From assembly GCF_002218065.1 (NCBI RefSeq), contig NZ_BDUB01000001.1, forward strand, positions 3,071,270 to 3,135,269: DNA of 64,000 nucleotides. The letters run 5' to 3'. Below the pieces are notes generated by a model. The model made no database searches, was not told the origin of the DNA, and saw only the letters and a program-made list of their open reading frames with translations. Made by a program: the position numbers and the translations under genes. The stretch is from Nodularia sp. NIES-3585 (GTDB lineage Bacteria > Cyanobacteriota > Cyanobacteriia > Cyanobacteriales > Nostocaceae). This document shows positions 17,873-27,061 of this stretch, piece by piece. The stretch's first letter is position 1. Every line of letters starts with the position of its first letter.

Positions 17873-19312
17873 TTATTCTGCCCAATTTTTTGCCCAAGCT
17901 AGGGTTTGATGGACTTGTTGAAGTGTTGAGGCTTCGCAATACAGGCGTAATACTGGTTCTGTACCGCTAAATCGAATCATTAACCAGCTGTTGTCAGCTA
18001 GGCGGAATTTATAGCCGTCTATGGTTTGACAATCAGTTACAGTTTTACCCGCAATTTCTGTTAATGGTTGAGTTTGCAGTTGTTCTAAAAGACGCGATCG
18101 CACTTCCATACTGGCTAAGGGTAAATCAATGCGATCATAGGCTGAGGTGAAACCTGTTTTTTCTTGTAAGGAGTGATAATAATCGCTTAAATCTAAACCT
18201 GATTCCACGATCGCCTCTAGGACATACAGGGCTGATAGCAGTGCATCACGTTCAGGAATATGGCTACCATAACCGATTCCTCCCGACTCTTCCCCTCCTA
18301 ACAATACATCTGCGGCTAACATTCTATCGGCGATGTATTTATATCCTACGGCGGTTTCAAAAAGTGACAAGTTATGCAGTGCGGCGACACGGGGAATTAA
18401 ATCAGAACCGCTGACAGTTTTGACGATTTCACCGCTAAAGCCTCGTCTTAGGGTTAAGTGATCGATTAATATAGGGATTAAGATTTGGGAACTTAAAAAG
18501 TTAGCGTTGCCATCCACTGCGGCAATGCGATCGCAGTCGCCATCGAATACTAACCCCACTGCTAAATTTGATTTCTCTGTTTTCCGGTGAGTTTTAATCA
18601 CTGAAAATAAACGAGATAGGTATTTTGGTAAAGGTTCCGGCGCACCGCCTTCAAACAAAGGATCGCGATCGCTGTTGATTTCTTGGACACCATCACCCAA
18701 TAATCTCTCTAATCCCCCAGCCGCCGCACCGTGCATGACATCAGCAAATAATGTCAGTTTACCAGAGGTGATCGCTGCTTGAATCTTGGTAATATTAACT
18801 TTAGCTTTTAAGGCTGTGGTGTAACTAGGCCAAGGATTAAACGGCTTTTGTTTGCCAGGGGTAGCCACTGGATCAGGTACACCCCCAGATAATAAAGCTT
18901 CTATTTCTTGTGTCACTTCTGGCGGTACTGAACCACCAAAACAACCCTTGACTTTTAAACCCAAATATGCACCTGGATTATGACTAGCTGTAATTACTAG
19001 CGCCCCCAAAGCATTAAGTTCCTTAGCCGCCCAACTAAAAGCCGGAGTTGGGGCAAAAGTTTCGCTGAGTAAAACATCAAATCCAATAGCGCTGACAGAA
19101 TCAGCAACAGCACGAGCAAAGTCTTCTGCCATAAATCGGCGATCGTAGCCGACAATAATTGTATTGCTACCAACTGTAGAAAAATATGTATTATGTAATA
19201 CTTGTGCAGCAACTGGCGCGACAAGGGCTAGACGTTCAAAGGTGAACTCATCACCAATAACGCCCCGCCAGCCGTCTGTACCAAACTTAATGGAGTTAGC
19301 AGCAACTGGCAT
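17873..19312 (-). CDS. Phosphoglucomutase/phosphomannomutase family protein
   Basis: 479-residue alpha-D-phosphohexomutase, interconverting sugar 1- and 6-phosphates. Motifs run in order: KFGTDGWRGVIG (substrate/phosphate), the active serine loop TASHNPGAYLGLK, metal loop VFDGDCDRIAAVD, sugar-binding GGEESGGIGYG, and the C-terminal phosphate-binding RFSGTEPVLRLYCEA. Whether glucose or mannose (or glucosamine) is preferred cannot be told by eye. ATG at 19312. Single gene, normal length. Confidence 0.9.
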   Translation of the reverse strand: MPVAANSIKFGTDGWRGVIGDEFTFERLALVAPVAAQVLHNTYFSTVGSNTIIVGYDRRFMAEDFARAVADSVSAIGFDVLLSETFAPTPAFSWAAKELNALGALVITASHNPGAYLGLKVKGCFGGSVPPEVTQEIEALLSGGVPDPVATPGKQKPFNPWPSYTTALKAKVNITKIQAAITSGKLTLFADVMHGAAAGGLERLLGDGVQEINSDRDPLFEGGAPEPLPKYLSRLFSVIKTHRKTEKSNLAVGLVFDGDCDRIAAVDGNANFLSSQILIPILIDHLTLRRGFSGEIVKTVSGSDLIPRVAALHNLSLFETAVGYKYIADRMLAADVLLGGEESGGIGYGSHIPERDALLSALYVLEAIVESGLDLSDYYHSLQEKTGFTSAYDRIDLPLASMEVRSRLLEQLQTQPLTEIAGKTVTDCQTIDGYKFRLADNSWLMIRFSGTEPVLRLYCEASTLQQVHQTLAWAKNWAE

Positions 19313-19413
19313 TGAAGTATCCTCACTATTTACCAGAGGATTTTAGCATTTGTTACAGTGTATGAACTAAAAAATCTGTGTTCAACAGGTGCTAAAGCGC
19401 AACTACGGACAGA

Positions 19414-21087
19414 TTAGGGATTTAATGCTTGATTCAATTGCTCTGCTGATAACGACTTTAACAAACTGAGATTTAAGGGAGCTTGGCTGAGATATTGGGC
19501 ATAAGATGGTTGTAAATAAGAGGCGTATTCAGGACGGTTGAGTAGATGTGTTTGCCAGAAAGCCACATTCAGCATTTTCAGATAACCATAGGCTGGTGCA
19601 GGGTTCGGCCCCAATAAAGCGGGTGGTATGGGTAACACGTCGTTTCCTGGAGTTGGTTCTGCGATCGCACTAAAATGAGTAGCGTTTTCAATTAATACCA
19701 AATACTTATCAGGAGTAGTCAGCCAAGTAAACGGGCGAACCTGCTCATATACGATTGGGGTAGCAATATCCTGACTACTGGCTACTAGCATCACAGGAAC
19801 TTGAATTTGACTCATTTCACTTTCCCCAAAAATTGAGCTAGATAAAGGATTAATCGCCAATACTGCTTTAATCCGCTCATCTTGGAGTTGGTAATCTTTG
19901 GCTTCTAACTCTGTGACTTGACACTGCAAAAACAGCGACAAATTAAAAGCGGAAATATTGTCACCACAGTCTTGTTGCAGTTGTTCAAAGTTAATATTTG
20001 CTCCTGCCAAATTTAACACAGTGTAACCACCAAAAGAATGCCCAATTGCCCCAACTTGCCCAAGATTGAGTTTTCCTTGGAGTTCAGGATTTGATTTTTC
20101 CCGGCGCTCAAGTTCATCCAAAAGAAAGGTAATATCCAAAGGTCGGTTAATAAATTCTTCTGCTTCTAATGGCCCAGCTAAACCTGTGAGGTAACGTTCA
20201 ACGCGTTCAGCATTACTACCAGGATGTTCTAAGACAGCCACTGCAAAACCGTAGGACGCTAAATGTTCGGCTAAATAGGCAAAAGAAGAACGATCTGAAG
20301 CAACACCATGAGAAATCACAATTAGAGGAAAGGGCGCTGAGGGTGCTTCTGGGCTAGTTGATGATGTTGCTGCTGGCAAATAAATATGCGTGGGGATGGT
20401 GCGGTTGCGAGACTGATCCCTGAGAATTAACTCACTTCTGCGCCAAGTAAATGAACCAGGCGATCGCAAATCTGGCTGTTGTTCAAAGTCGGTGGTAGTA
20501 TTAGCAACTTTTGTATTAAGTGAATCTACGGTCGCAGTCCTAGCGATCGCTTCTTGTTGAATCCAAGCCACAACTTCATCCCTCTTCTGGAATACTTGCA
20601 ACAAATCATCGACCAACTTTAGCCCCTCTGTAAAATTTAGCCGCATTGTCCGGGAAGGAAACTGACGCAGCAAATTCACCACAGTTAAACCTTCTGGATC
20701 AGCAGCAGCCAATATCAAAGCACCTCTGAGGGCATAAAAGCCATTTTGTCTAGATTCAGTCAGCAGTAAGCCCCCTAAACGTTGCATCAGGTCTTCACCA
20801 ATGGGTGAGTAAGTAACCTGAGACACTAGCGTAGGAGTGACATCAAATTGCTCCAGGAGCAACTCTCGTAATTGAGCGAGTTGTTGAGGATTAGCACGAC
20901 TAGCATAAAACGCAAATTCATCAGTAATTTTGCCTTCTTTCGCAAATACTTCTAAAGAGTCAACACTGAGGGAGAACTCGCCATAGGGAGGATAAAAAAA
21001 GCTAATACGTTCAGCCCCCAGTCCGGGAGTAGCGGTCAGAAACGTAGAGAGTAGACCTAAGCTTAAGTATTTACCAATTTTTTTCAT
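19414..21087 (-). CDS. Secreted alpha/beta hydrolase with DUF1400-type N-terminal domain
   Basis: 557 residues. Signal peptide (MKKIGKYLSLGLLSTFLTATPGLGA), then a cyanobacterial N-terminal region of about 190 residues (YPPYGEFSLSVDSLEVFAKEGKI, matching the DUF1400 pattern). The hydrolase fold follows: oxyanion-side segment PLIVISHGVASDRSSFAYLA, nucleophile elbow GAIGHSFGGYTVLNL, and a late His in ENATHFSAI. Probably an extracytoplasmic esterase or lipase-like enzyme; substrate unknown. The ATG at 21087 is chosen because the codon before it is TTG. Confidence 0.85.
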   Translation of the reverse strand: MKKIGKYLSLGLLSTFLTATPGLGAERISFFYPPYGEFSLSVDSLEVFAKEGKITDEFAFYASRANPQQLAQLRELLLEQFDVTPTLVSQVTYSPIGEDLMQRLGGLLLTESRQNGFYALRGALILAAADPEGLTVVNLLRQFPSRTMRLNFTEGLKLVDDLLQVFQKRDEVVAWIQQEAIARTATVDSLNTKVANTTTDFEQQPDLRSPGSFTWRRSELILRDQSRNRTIPTHIYLPAATSSTSPEAPSAPFPLIVISHGVASDRSSFAYLAEHLASYGFAVAVLEHPGSNAERVERYLTGLAGPLEAEEFINRPLDITFLLDELERREKSNPELQGKLNLGQVGAIGHSFGGYTVLNLAGANINFEQLQQDCGDNISAFNLSLFLQCQVTELEAKDYQLQDERIKAVLAINPLSSSIFGESEMSQIQVPVMLVASSQDIATPIVYEQVRPFTWLTTPDKYLVLIENATHFSAIAEPTPGNDVLPIPPALLGPNPAPAYGYLKMLNVAFWQTHLLNRPEYASYLQPSYAQYLSQAPLNLSLLKSLSAEQLNQALNP

Positions 21088-21233
21088 CAATTTAATATAT
21101 TCCTGGCAAATTTAGCCATACTAAACTTATATATAGTATATATTGTTAAAAATAAAGTAATAAATAACGCCAAAAAAATATAGGGTTGACAATTATGCCC
21201 GCCCTATGAATTTAGGATCTGTCATGCTTATTT

Positions 21234-22187
21234 TTATGCTTGAGGTTTTTGACCTTTAGAACAGCGGTTAAACCACGCCTGATATTTTTCCCCAAGTGAC
21301 TCATCTGTAACAGCAATTGTAATTTTCACCTGCTGACAGCCATGATGTTTTTCCAGAGCGATCGCATTTAAAAGTAAACTAGCAATTTTCGGTGAACTAA
21401 ACTTACCACTGACTGTTAAATGACCATCTAGAATTGTCTCTTCAGGTCTTTCATCTGCCATAAACTCAACACCATAAATTTCACCTTCACTCAAATCAAT
21501 TTCGGCAAGTTGTTTATTTTCTGCCCCAACTTGTTCCACAATTAATTTTTCCCGCCGGACAGGTAATTGTATCATTTGAGTTTCAATTTCTTTGCGAACA
21601 ATCACCTCACCAATTTTCCGCTTTTTGTTATCAGCTATCAGTCGTTCCTCTAGTAAATGAACAATAATTTCTTCCTTAACCTCAGTAGAATTAGCTATTT
21701 CGACTTGATTTCTATTCATGGGGGTATTCATATTTGTTTCAGTTAATTTAGCTAATGACTTTTGACTATTGGGTGTTTCTGATTCTATGTATTCAGGCAT
21801 ACGCTCTATTTCTGATTTGTCTATATCTAGAAGAATAGATTGAACACAATTATCAATTTTTCTGATTTTTTGACTCAATAATAAAATTAAACGACGTGAA
21901 TTTACATCCGGTGTACTATCTTCGATAAACCTTTGGTTCGGCTGTTGAGATATAACTAAATTAAGCCGACGATTAGCATCGAAAATTAAATCTTTGACCT
22001 TCCCAACTAATTGACCTTGCTTATCAGTGACAGAAAAATCTTGTACTTTATTTTTCAGTGTTTCTAGTAAAATGTCGATACTAGTTTTATAGTTGACTTT
22101 TCTAAAATTATTCGCCATTGATTGGCTATCCATATAAAAAGTAATTCTATATTTCCTAAAATCCAGAATCATCTGTCTGTGAGGCAT
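21234..22187 (-). CDS. PRC-barrel / DUF2382 protein, divergent member
   Basis: Up to 317 residues. A PRC-barrel-like part (about residues 50-120: DFSVTDKQGQLVGKVKDLIFD) is followed by a YsnF/AvaK-type DUF2382 domain (LLEERLIADNKKRKIGEVIVRKEIETQM, then LPVRREKLIVEQV). It has an additional C-terminal region (SGKFSSPKIASLLLNAIALEK, HHGCQQVKITIAV) absent from the two neighbours. The start is uncertain: ATGs at 22187, 22133 and 22118 are all in frame, and residues before MANNFRKVNYK do not look conserved. Function unknown; relatives include the akinete marker AvaK. Confidence 0.75.
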   Translation of the reverse strand: MPHRQMILDFRKYRITFYMDSQSMANNFRKVNYKTSIDILLETLKNKVQDFSVTDKQGQLVGKVKDLIFDANRRLNLVISQQPNQRFIEDSTPDVNSRRLILLLSQKIRKIDNCVQSILLDIDKSEIERMPEYIESETPNSQKSLAKLTETNMNTPMNRNQVEIANSTEVKEEIIVHLLEERLIADNKKRKIGEVIVRKEIETQMIQLPVRREKLIVEQVGAENKQLAEIDLSEGEIYGVEFMADERPEETILDGHLTVSGKFSSPKIASLLLNAIALEKHHGCQQVKITIAVTDESLGEKYQAWFNRCSKGQKPQA

Positions 22188-22308
22188 AGTGGTGGGTTAC
22201 AGACTATCGTCCTCACCCACCCTACAAATTGGGGATTTCTTGGAAGTAAGTCCCTTATCACTGATTACAAGTACAGGTAAAGCTAACTTTAAAAACCCTA
22301 CCTGCACT

Positions 22309-22462
22309 ATAGGAATCCGATTTGATTATTGAAAAAATCTCAGTATATATAGGGTGTGTTATGGCTTTAGCCTAACGCACCGTCTTTGTGGGTCTTGGTG
22401 CCGTACTCTCCTGGATCACAACACACCCTACGTGTGTTTCATAAATCAAATATGAGTCCTAT
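22309..22462. repeat. MITE-like repeat, family A copy 1
   Basis: 154 bp. The left end ATAGGAATCCGATTTG and the right end (complement) ATAGGACTCATATTTG are imperfect inverted repeats, continuing into GATTATTGAAA / GATTTATGAAA. The inside has TAGGGTGTGTTATGGC and CACACCCTACGTGTG as a second inverted layer. The bases at each tip read TATAGGA/TCCTATA. A second copy is at 23692-23867. No coding capacity. Confidence 0.75.
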
Positions 22463-22478
22463 ATCTTGAATTAGTTAC

Positions 22479-22598
22479 AAGTAAGTTAGCGAAAATTAAC
22501 CCAACCATGTGAAGCCATGTAAAAATATTCTAATTTAGCCCTTAATTCAGGACTAAAGTCCTGACTACAAACCTTTAATTATTTACAACGACTTACTT
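22479..22598. repeat. MITE-like repeat, family B copy 1
   Basis: 120 bp bounded by AAGTAAGTTAGCG and the inverted CGACTTACTT. It contains the perfect hairpin CAGGACTAAAGTCCTG and the phrase CTACAAACCTTTAATTATT. A shorter copy is at 61029-61131. Confidence 0.75.
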
Positions 22599-22712
22599 AA
22601 ATTCGTAGCTAATAGCTTTGTTAAGCTAAAAAAACTAATATTGCACAACATATTTAAATACAACTCTGATGGGATAGACATCTTCTCCGTCCAAATTGTG
22701 CAATATTATTAA

Positions 22713-23573
22713 TTAGCGCTCCTCAACTGGAAGATTAGGAGCATTCACATCTAACTCTTCACGTCTTACAGTTCCTTGAGTTTCAACTGTTTCTTGCTCT
22801 ACAACCTTTTTCACTCTAATTTCTTCACGCAAAACTGCTTCCTTGTGAATTTCAGGTGTTTCTTCATAGATTTCTACACGAGCAACTTCGCCCTCACGAA
22901 AGTTAGCTTCATTACTAGAAACAACCTTACCTGCATCATCTGGAATAACACGCTCAATCACAACGTGTTCTTTTTCTATCGGTACAGAAACTCTTGCAGT
23001 TTCACTTTCAACGTGCTTACCAATTGATACTTCTCCAGTTTTTTCGCGTCTTTTGTGAGCAACTAGCCGTTCTTCATACAACCGTAAGGTTTGATGGTCT
23101 TGCTGATTTAGCCTGTACAAATCAGGTTCTTTTTCGTAAGTATAAGAATCACGGCTGTAACTTGGTTTAGTCGTTCCCGTCCGGGTTGATTCTTCTACAC
23201 TTCTGGTGTCATACTTCTTATCGCGATAAACGTTACGTACCTCTTCTTCATAATCATAATCAAGTGTTCTACCTTCTTCAAATTTCGGTAAAACTTCAGC
23301 TTGTTCTCTACTCATACCAATGGCGTAGATGCGATTAGCATCATAGTCAATGCGAGAACGTCCAATTGGTAGTAAGACTTTTTTACCAAATATCCAAAAA
23401 CCTAAATCAACGACTAGATAGCGAAAATGTCCTTCCTCATCGACTAAAACATCGGTAACTGTACCAATCTTTTCATTAGCTCTGTCTGTGTAAACACTTA
23501 GTCCTTTCAGGTCATTCCCTTGAAACGTTTCGCGGTAATTTGGAGCAAAATCTGCTAATTTGTGAAGAGCCAT
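22713..23573 (-). CDS. PRC-barrel / DUF2382 stress-type protein (AvaK-like)
   Basis: 286 residues. The N-terminal PRC-barrel domain (GLSVYTDRANEKIGTVTDVLVDEEGHFRYLVVDLG split across residues 25-58; VLLPIGRSRIDYDANRIYAIG) is followed by a Tyr/Arg-rich linker (about 110-160) and a DUF2382 domain (LYEERLVAHKRREKTGEVSIGK, VSVPIEKEHVVIERV, VARVEIYEETPEIHKEAVLREEI). It is a clear paralogue of 23986-24828. Homologues in Anabaena are induced by desiccation, salt or akinete formation; a stress role here is inferred. A soluble cytoplasmic protein with no catalytic residues visible. Confidence 0.88.
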   Translation of the reverse strand: MALHKLADFAPNYRETFQGNDLKGLSVYTDRANEKIGTVTDVLVDEEGHFRYLVVDLGFWIFGKKVLLPIGRSRIDYDANRIYAIGMSREQAEVLPKFEEGRTLDYDYEEEVRNVYRDKKYDTRSVEESTRTGTTKPSYSRDSYTYEKEPDLYRLNQQDHQTLRLYEERLVAHKRREKTGEVSIGKHVESETARVSVPIEKEHVVIERVIPDDAGKVVSSNEANFREGEVARVEIYEETPEIHKEAVLREEIRVKKVVEQETVETQGTVRREELDVNAPNLPVEER

Positions 23574-23691
23574 GACATTTCACCTTTTAATTTTTATACC
23601 ATCTCTTAATACTTAAGATAAATATTTATTTGCCGATTTCCCTCCTACTATCGAATGAATTTATTCAATAAAATGACATCAAAAGTTATAT

Positions 23692-23867
23692 ATAGGAATC
23701 CGATTTGTTTATTGAAAAAAGCTAAGTATATGTAGGGTGTATTATGGCTTTAGCCTAACGCACAGTCTTCTGGGTCTTGGTGCCGTACTCTCCTCGATTT
23801 AGCGCAGCCATGCCACTTGGGCTATACACACCCTACGTGTGTTTCATAAATCAAATATGAGTCCTAT
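23692..23867. repeat. MITE-like repeat, family A copy 2
   Basis: 176 bp. Same ends as 22309-22462 (ATAGGAATCCGATTTG and CAAATATGAGTCCTAT) and the same inner phrases (GGGTCTTGGTGCCGTACTCT, CACACCCTACGTGTGTTTCA). It carries about 22 extra nt in the middle (around GATTTAGCGCAGCCATGCC). Shared position upstream of paralogous PRC/DUF2382 genes suggests it moved or duplicated with them. Confidence 0.75.
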
Positions 23868-23985
23868 ATTTTTCTACTTGGAGAATCATCAAAGAAATCA
23901 AAAACAAAAGTACAGGCAGAGCTAACATTTTCCCTGCCTGCATAAGTTAATATATTTTTAACCAGCAAATTTATCACCCAGCTAC

Positions 23986-24828
23986 TTAAACTGCTTCTTC
24001 TCTTCTTGTCCCAGTCTCATCCACGTGCAATTCGCCTGTAGTATCAATATCTAACTGTTCTCGACGAATTGTGTCTTGTGCTTCTACTGTCTGCCGGTCT
24101 ACCACTTTTTTCACTCTAACTTCTTCGCGCACAAACGCTTCTTTGCGAATTTCAGGCGTTTCTTCGTACAACTCTATACGTGTTACTTCCCCTTCTTGAA
24201 ATTTGTGTGCATTGGGATCTACAACTATTCCTGTTTCCTTGGGCGGAATTCGTTCAATCAAAACACGTTCTTTTTTCACAGGGACTGTAACTCGTGCAGT
24301 TTGTGTTTCAATGTGCTTACCAACTGATACTTCCCCAGTTTTGACGCGATGCTTATTAGCAATCAATCGTTCTTCATACAACCTGAGAGTTTGATGATAT
24401 TGTTCATTTAAAGTATATAAATCTGGTTCTCTTTCGTAAATAGATATCTCCTGGTCATCAGCACCATCTCTGCTTTCAGGACGAAAAACTAGGCGAACTT
24501 CTTTTTCATAATTTTCATCAACGGTCATGCTTTCTCGATATTCAGGTAACCGCTCTACTTGTTCTTTGCTCAGTCCATCAACATAAACACGTTTGGCAGG
24601 ATAATTGATGTGAGAAAGCCCTATTGGTAGTAATATCTTCTTACTAATAGAGTCTAAGCTGGTGTCAATAACTAAATACCGAAAACGTCCACCTTGGTCA
24701 ACTAAAGCATCAGCCACAGAGCCAATTCTTACTCCTCCTTCGGTATAAAGCTCTAAAGCTTTCACATCATCACCACCAAAGGTTTCTCGATAGTTAGGGT
24801 CAAAATGTTCGAGTTTGTAAAGAGGCAT
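23986..24828 (-). CDS. PRC-barrel / DUF2382 stress-type protein (AvaK-like)
   Basis: 280 residues, paralogue of the preceding gene with the same N-terminus pattern (YKLEHFDPNYRETFGG versus HKLADFAPNYRETFQG). PRC-barrel at about 25-95, acidic linker, then DUF2382 (LYEERLIANKHRVKTGEVSVGK, VTVPVKKERVLIERI, VTRIELYEETPEIRKEAFVREEV). ATG at 24828. The three such genes lie in tandem but are separated by 400-500 nt gaps filled with repeats, so they are probably not one tight operon. Function inferred only by relation to AvaK. Confidence 0.88.
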   Translation of the reverse strand: MPLYKLEHFDPNYRETFGGDDVKALELYTEGGVRIGSVADALVDQGGRFRYLVIDTSLDSISKKILLPIGLSHINYPAKRVYVDGLSKEQVERLPEYRESMTVDENYEKEVRLVFRPESRDGADDQEISIYEREPDLYTLNEQYHQTLRLYEERLIANKHRVKTGEVSVGKHIETQTARVTVPVKKERVLIERIPPKETGIVVDPNAHKFQEGEVTRIELYEETPEIRKEAFVREEVRVKKVVDRQTVEAQDTIRREQLDIDTTGELHVDETGTRREEAV

Positions 24829-25105
24829 ATATTTCCAGGTGCAGAATATTTCTATCTATCAGCATAAGTATGATTATTCTGGGTTACATCTGACTGGCGG
24901 CTGAATTTAAGGAATATATTACATGGTGGAAATTAAGTAAGTCGGCAGTAATATTTCCAGCTATGCTAAGAATTTTTAATGTAGTCTGTGTTGTCGTGCC
25001 GCGCAACGCACCGTCAAAACTTGGACTTTTTGTCTCAACAATTCCAGGTGCGTTAGCCTATGGCATAACACACCCTACGAATAATAAAATATTGAATTCA
25101 TCCGA
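24829..25105. other. Intergenic with repeat fragments
   Basis: AAGTAAGTCGGCAG at 24933-24946 looks like one end of repeat family B. At 25005-25080, CCAGGTGCGTTAGCCTATGGC and AACACACCCTACG belong to the same phrase class as the core of family A. No gene is seen. Confidence 0.45.
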
Positions 25106-25480
25106 TTAGAAAAGTCGAAAAATAAACGGATAACGGAATGGTTGATCTGGCTGGCTGAAACAATGCAACAGCGCCCAAATTGTTAATCCCCAGTGTAGAG
25201 CGAAACCCAACGCCACCACGGGAAAGAATAAAATGCCCCCCAAGCCAAAGGTGAGGAAAGATAGAATCCCCATGGGAACGCCAATTATAGTTGCCCAGAA
25301 CCAAACATTGAAGTGAAAATTAATCGATTCTTTAGCGTTGCTTTTCACAACTGGGTCGTCAGAAATGAAGGTAATGACAATTGGAACCCCAATAGAGAAT
25401 AATGTTGTGCTAAAGAAAATCGCCCCGTGAGACACAGATGATAGCAATTTACGCTTATCAGGATCATATTCAAGTTGCAT
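25106..25480 (-). CDS. DUF4870 (Tic20-like) small membrane protein
   Basis: 124 residues with four predicted membrane segments: ISHG-like start (SVSHGAIFFSTTLFSIGVPIV), VVKSNAKESINFHFNVWFW, GVPMGILSFLTFGLGG and FFPVVALGFALHWGLTIWAL. The N-terminal SHG, the D(P)xV(K) loop and AKESINFH are typical DUF4870 features. The family is related to Tic20/HOATZ-type four-helix proteins. Role in the cell unknown. ATG at 25480; a single gene. Confidence 0.85.
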   Translation of the reverse strand: MQLEYDPDKRKLLSSVSHGAIFFSTTLFSIGVPIVITFISDDPVVKSNAKESINFHFNVWFWATIIGVPMGILSFLTFGLGGILFFPVVALGFALHWGLTIWALLHCFSQPDQPFRYPFIFRLF

Positions 25481-25627
25481 TCTGGTGTCCTCTCAACTCA
25501 GTTTCTAACTCTAATTCTAACGAACGCATCAGATGTTGAGTATTACAGTTTACCGTACTCAATAAGTTTTCCAGACTTTTTTCAGATAAACTAGGATCTA
25601 AGGTTTACTTAGAAAAGGGTCTTAAAA

Positions 25628-25888
25628 ATGGGTCGCATCAATCCCTACACATTACAAATGCAGATTACCCGGATGTTTGAGCAAGGGCAATCATTCTTTG
25701 CCACAACTAAGGTACAGGACTGGTTAAAGGAACGCAAACATAACCCACTAGATTACGACATTATTTTCCATCAAAAACCCGCCCCTCCTGGTTCCAAAGA
25801 AGTTATAGCAATAGAAATTGAACTACGTCGCAAAGATGGACAGCCTGTAGACCCCTGGTTACAAGAACAAGCCAATCTTCATGCTTAA
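25628..25888 (+). CDS. Conserved cyanobacterial small hypothetical protein
   Basis: 86 residues, soluble: RINPYTLQMQITRMFEQGQSF, DWLKERKHNPLDYDIIFHQ, then IEIELRRKDGQPVDPWLQEQA. Compact alpha/beta composition with no cysteines or signal. I recall similar proteins in other cyanobacteria but no known function. The ATG at 25628 has a GGGTC-like upstream sequence and only a weak ribosome binding site. Confidence 0.7.
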   Translation: MGRINPYTLQMQITRMFEQGQSFFATTKVQDWLKERKHNPLDYDIIFHQKPAPPGSKEVIAIEIELRRKDGQPVDPWLQEQANLHA

Positions 25889-25902
25889 TTTTTGCAATTC
25901 CC

Positions 25903-25926
25903 ACACTCGTGACTTTTAGTCATGAG
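25903..25926 (+). terminator. Hairpin after the 86-residue protein gene
   Basis: ACTCGTGAC-tttta-GTCATGAGT pairs with one G-T step, 15 nt after the stop at 25888. No long T run follows, so it is a plausible but weak terminator. Confidence 0.4.
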
Positions 25927-26057
25927 TTAGGGTCTCCATATTTCTATGTTGAGAATAGTAGTTGACTTTAAACCACAAGTTGCTTTCTTTGTCTAGATAA
26001 ATTGATCATGAATTTATCTCAATTTCGCATGAATAATTATAATAAAATATGTTTTTG

Positions 26058-26173
26058 TAGGTTGGGTAGAGGAATATTAACGTAGTTTGCCAAAGGCATA
26101 ACCCAACATTTTCATAAATTTGTTGGGTTGAACAAAGTGTTAGCGTAGCTTGCCGTAGGCATAACCCAACCTA
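26058..26173. repeat. Two diverged ~50-nt units in an inverted frame
   Basis: Outer ends TAGGTTGGGT (26058) and ACCCAACCTA (26163-26172) are inverted. Inside are two similar units (26060-26108 and 26121-26171), each reading GGTTGGGT or GTTGGGTT, then TTAACGTAGTTTGCC or TTAGCGTAGCTTGCC, then GGCATAACCCAAC. This fills part of the 360-nt gap 25889-26248, which has no gene. Confidence 0.6.
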
Positions 26174-26248
26174 GTTTAATTATAAGTGATTAACCGCACA
26201 TGATATGACAACTTCAAAATCAATTTTAAGTTTTAAATTTTGAATTGT

Positions 26249-27061
26249 TTAAGAACACCGTATCCGACTAATAGGGATACACATTGGTGTCCCAGAAACA
26301 GGGTCTGTAACAATCTGCGAATCTAACCCAAATACTTCCTGTACAGTGGTTTTACTCATCACCTCTTCTGGTGTACCATAACTATGAATCTTACCATGCT
26401 TTACCGCCACCAAATAATCTGCATAACGACAAGCTTGATTTAAATCATGTAAAACCATTACTAAAGTTCTACCATGATTTTGGTTTAATTCCCAAAGCAA
26501 ATCTAAAACTTCAATTTGATGTGCTAAATCTAAAAAAGTTGTCGGTTCATCTAATAGTAATATATCTGTATTCTGAGCTAGTGCCATTGCAATCCAAGCC
26601 CGTTGTCGCTGTCCACCGGAAAGGGTATCTAACTCACGTTCAGCAAATTCCCTCATTCTAGTAGTTTCTAAGGCCATGTCTACAAAGCGTTCATCTTCTT
26701 TAGTCCACTGCTGCATCCAATTTTGATAAGGAAATCGTCCACAAGCCACTAAATCTCTGACTGTTAAACCTTCTGGTGCAACTGGTCCTTGAGCCAAAAT
26801 TCCTAACTTTTTAGCCACATCTTTTGTGGATAACTTAAATAAATCTGCTGTATCTAAACAAACTGTACCTCCATGGGGTTTTAACAACCTTGCCAACCCC
26901 CGTAAAAGTGTAGACTTACCGCAACCATTGGCACCAACCAAGGCAGTAATTTTTCCTTTTTGGATAGTCAAATCTAATTTTTTGACTATAGTTATGCCAT
27001 CGTAACCGAGGGTTAAATTATTAGCTGATAGTTGATGATCAACCTGAGTCTCTAATTTCAT
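26249..27061 (-). CDS. Iron-siderophore ABC transporter ATP-binding protein (FecE/FhuC-like)
   Basis: 270 residues, the cytoplasmic ATPase for the two permeases upstream. Walker [15 protein letters not shown]-loop LAQGP, signature [13 protein letters not shown], Walker [18 protein letters not shown] and the H-switch [13 protein letters not shown] are complete. The start is the ATG at 27061 ([10 protein letters not shown]), which shares ATGA with the stop of the upstream permease; a longer in-frame start would bury it in that gene. The substrate class (ferric siderophore, heme or cobalamin) is inferred from family similarity. Confidence 0.92.
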   Translation of the reverse strand: MKLETQVDHQLSANNLTLGYDGITIVKKLDLTIQKGKITALVGANGCGKSTLLRGLARLLKPHGGTVCLDTADLFKLSTKDVAKKLGILAQGPVAPEGLTVRDLVACGRFPYQNWMQQWTKEDERFVDMALETTRMREFAERELDTLSGGQRQRAWIAMALAQNTDILLLDEPTTFLDLAHQIEVLDLLWELNQNHGRTLVMVLHDLNQACRYADYLVAVKHGKIHSYGTPEEVMSKTTVQEVFGLDSQIVTDPVSGTPMCIPISRIRCS

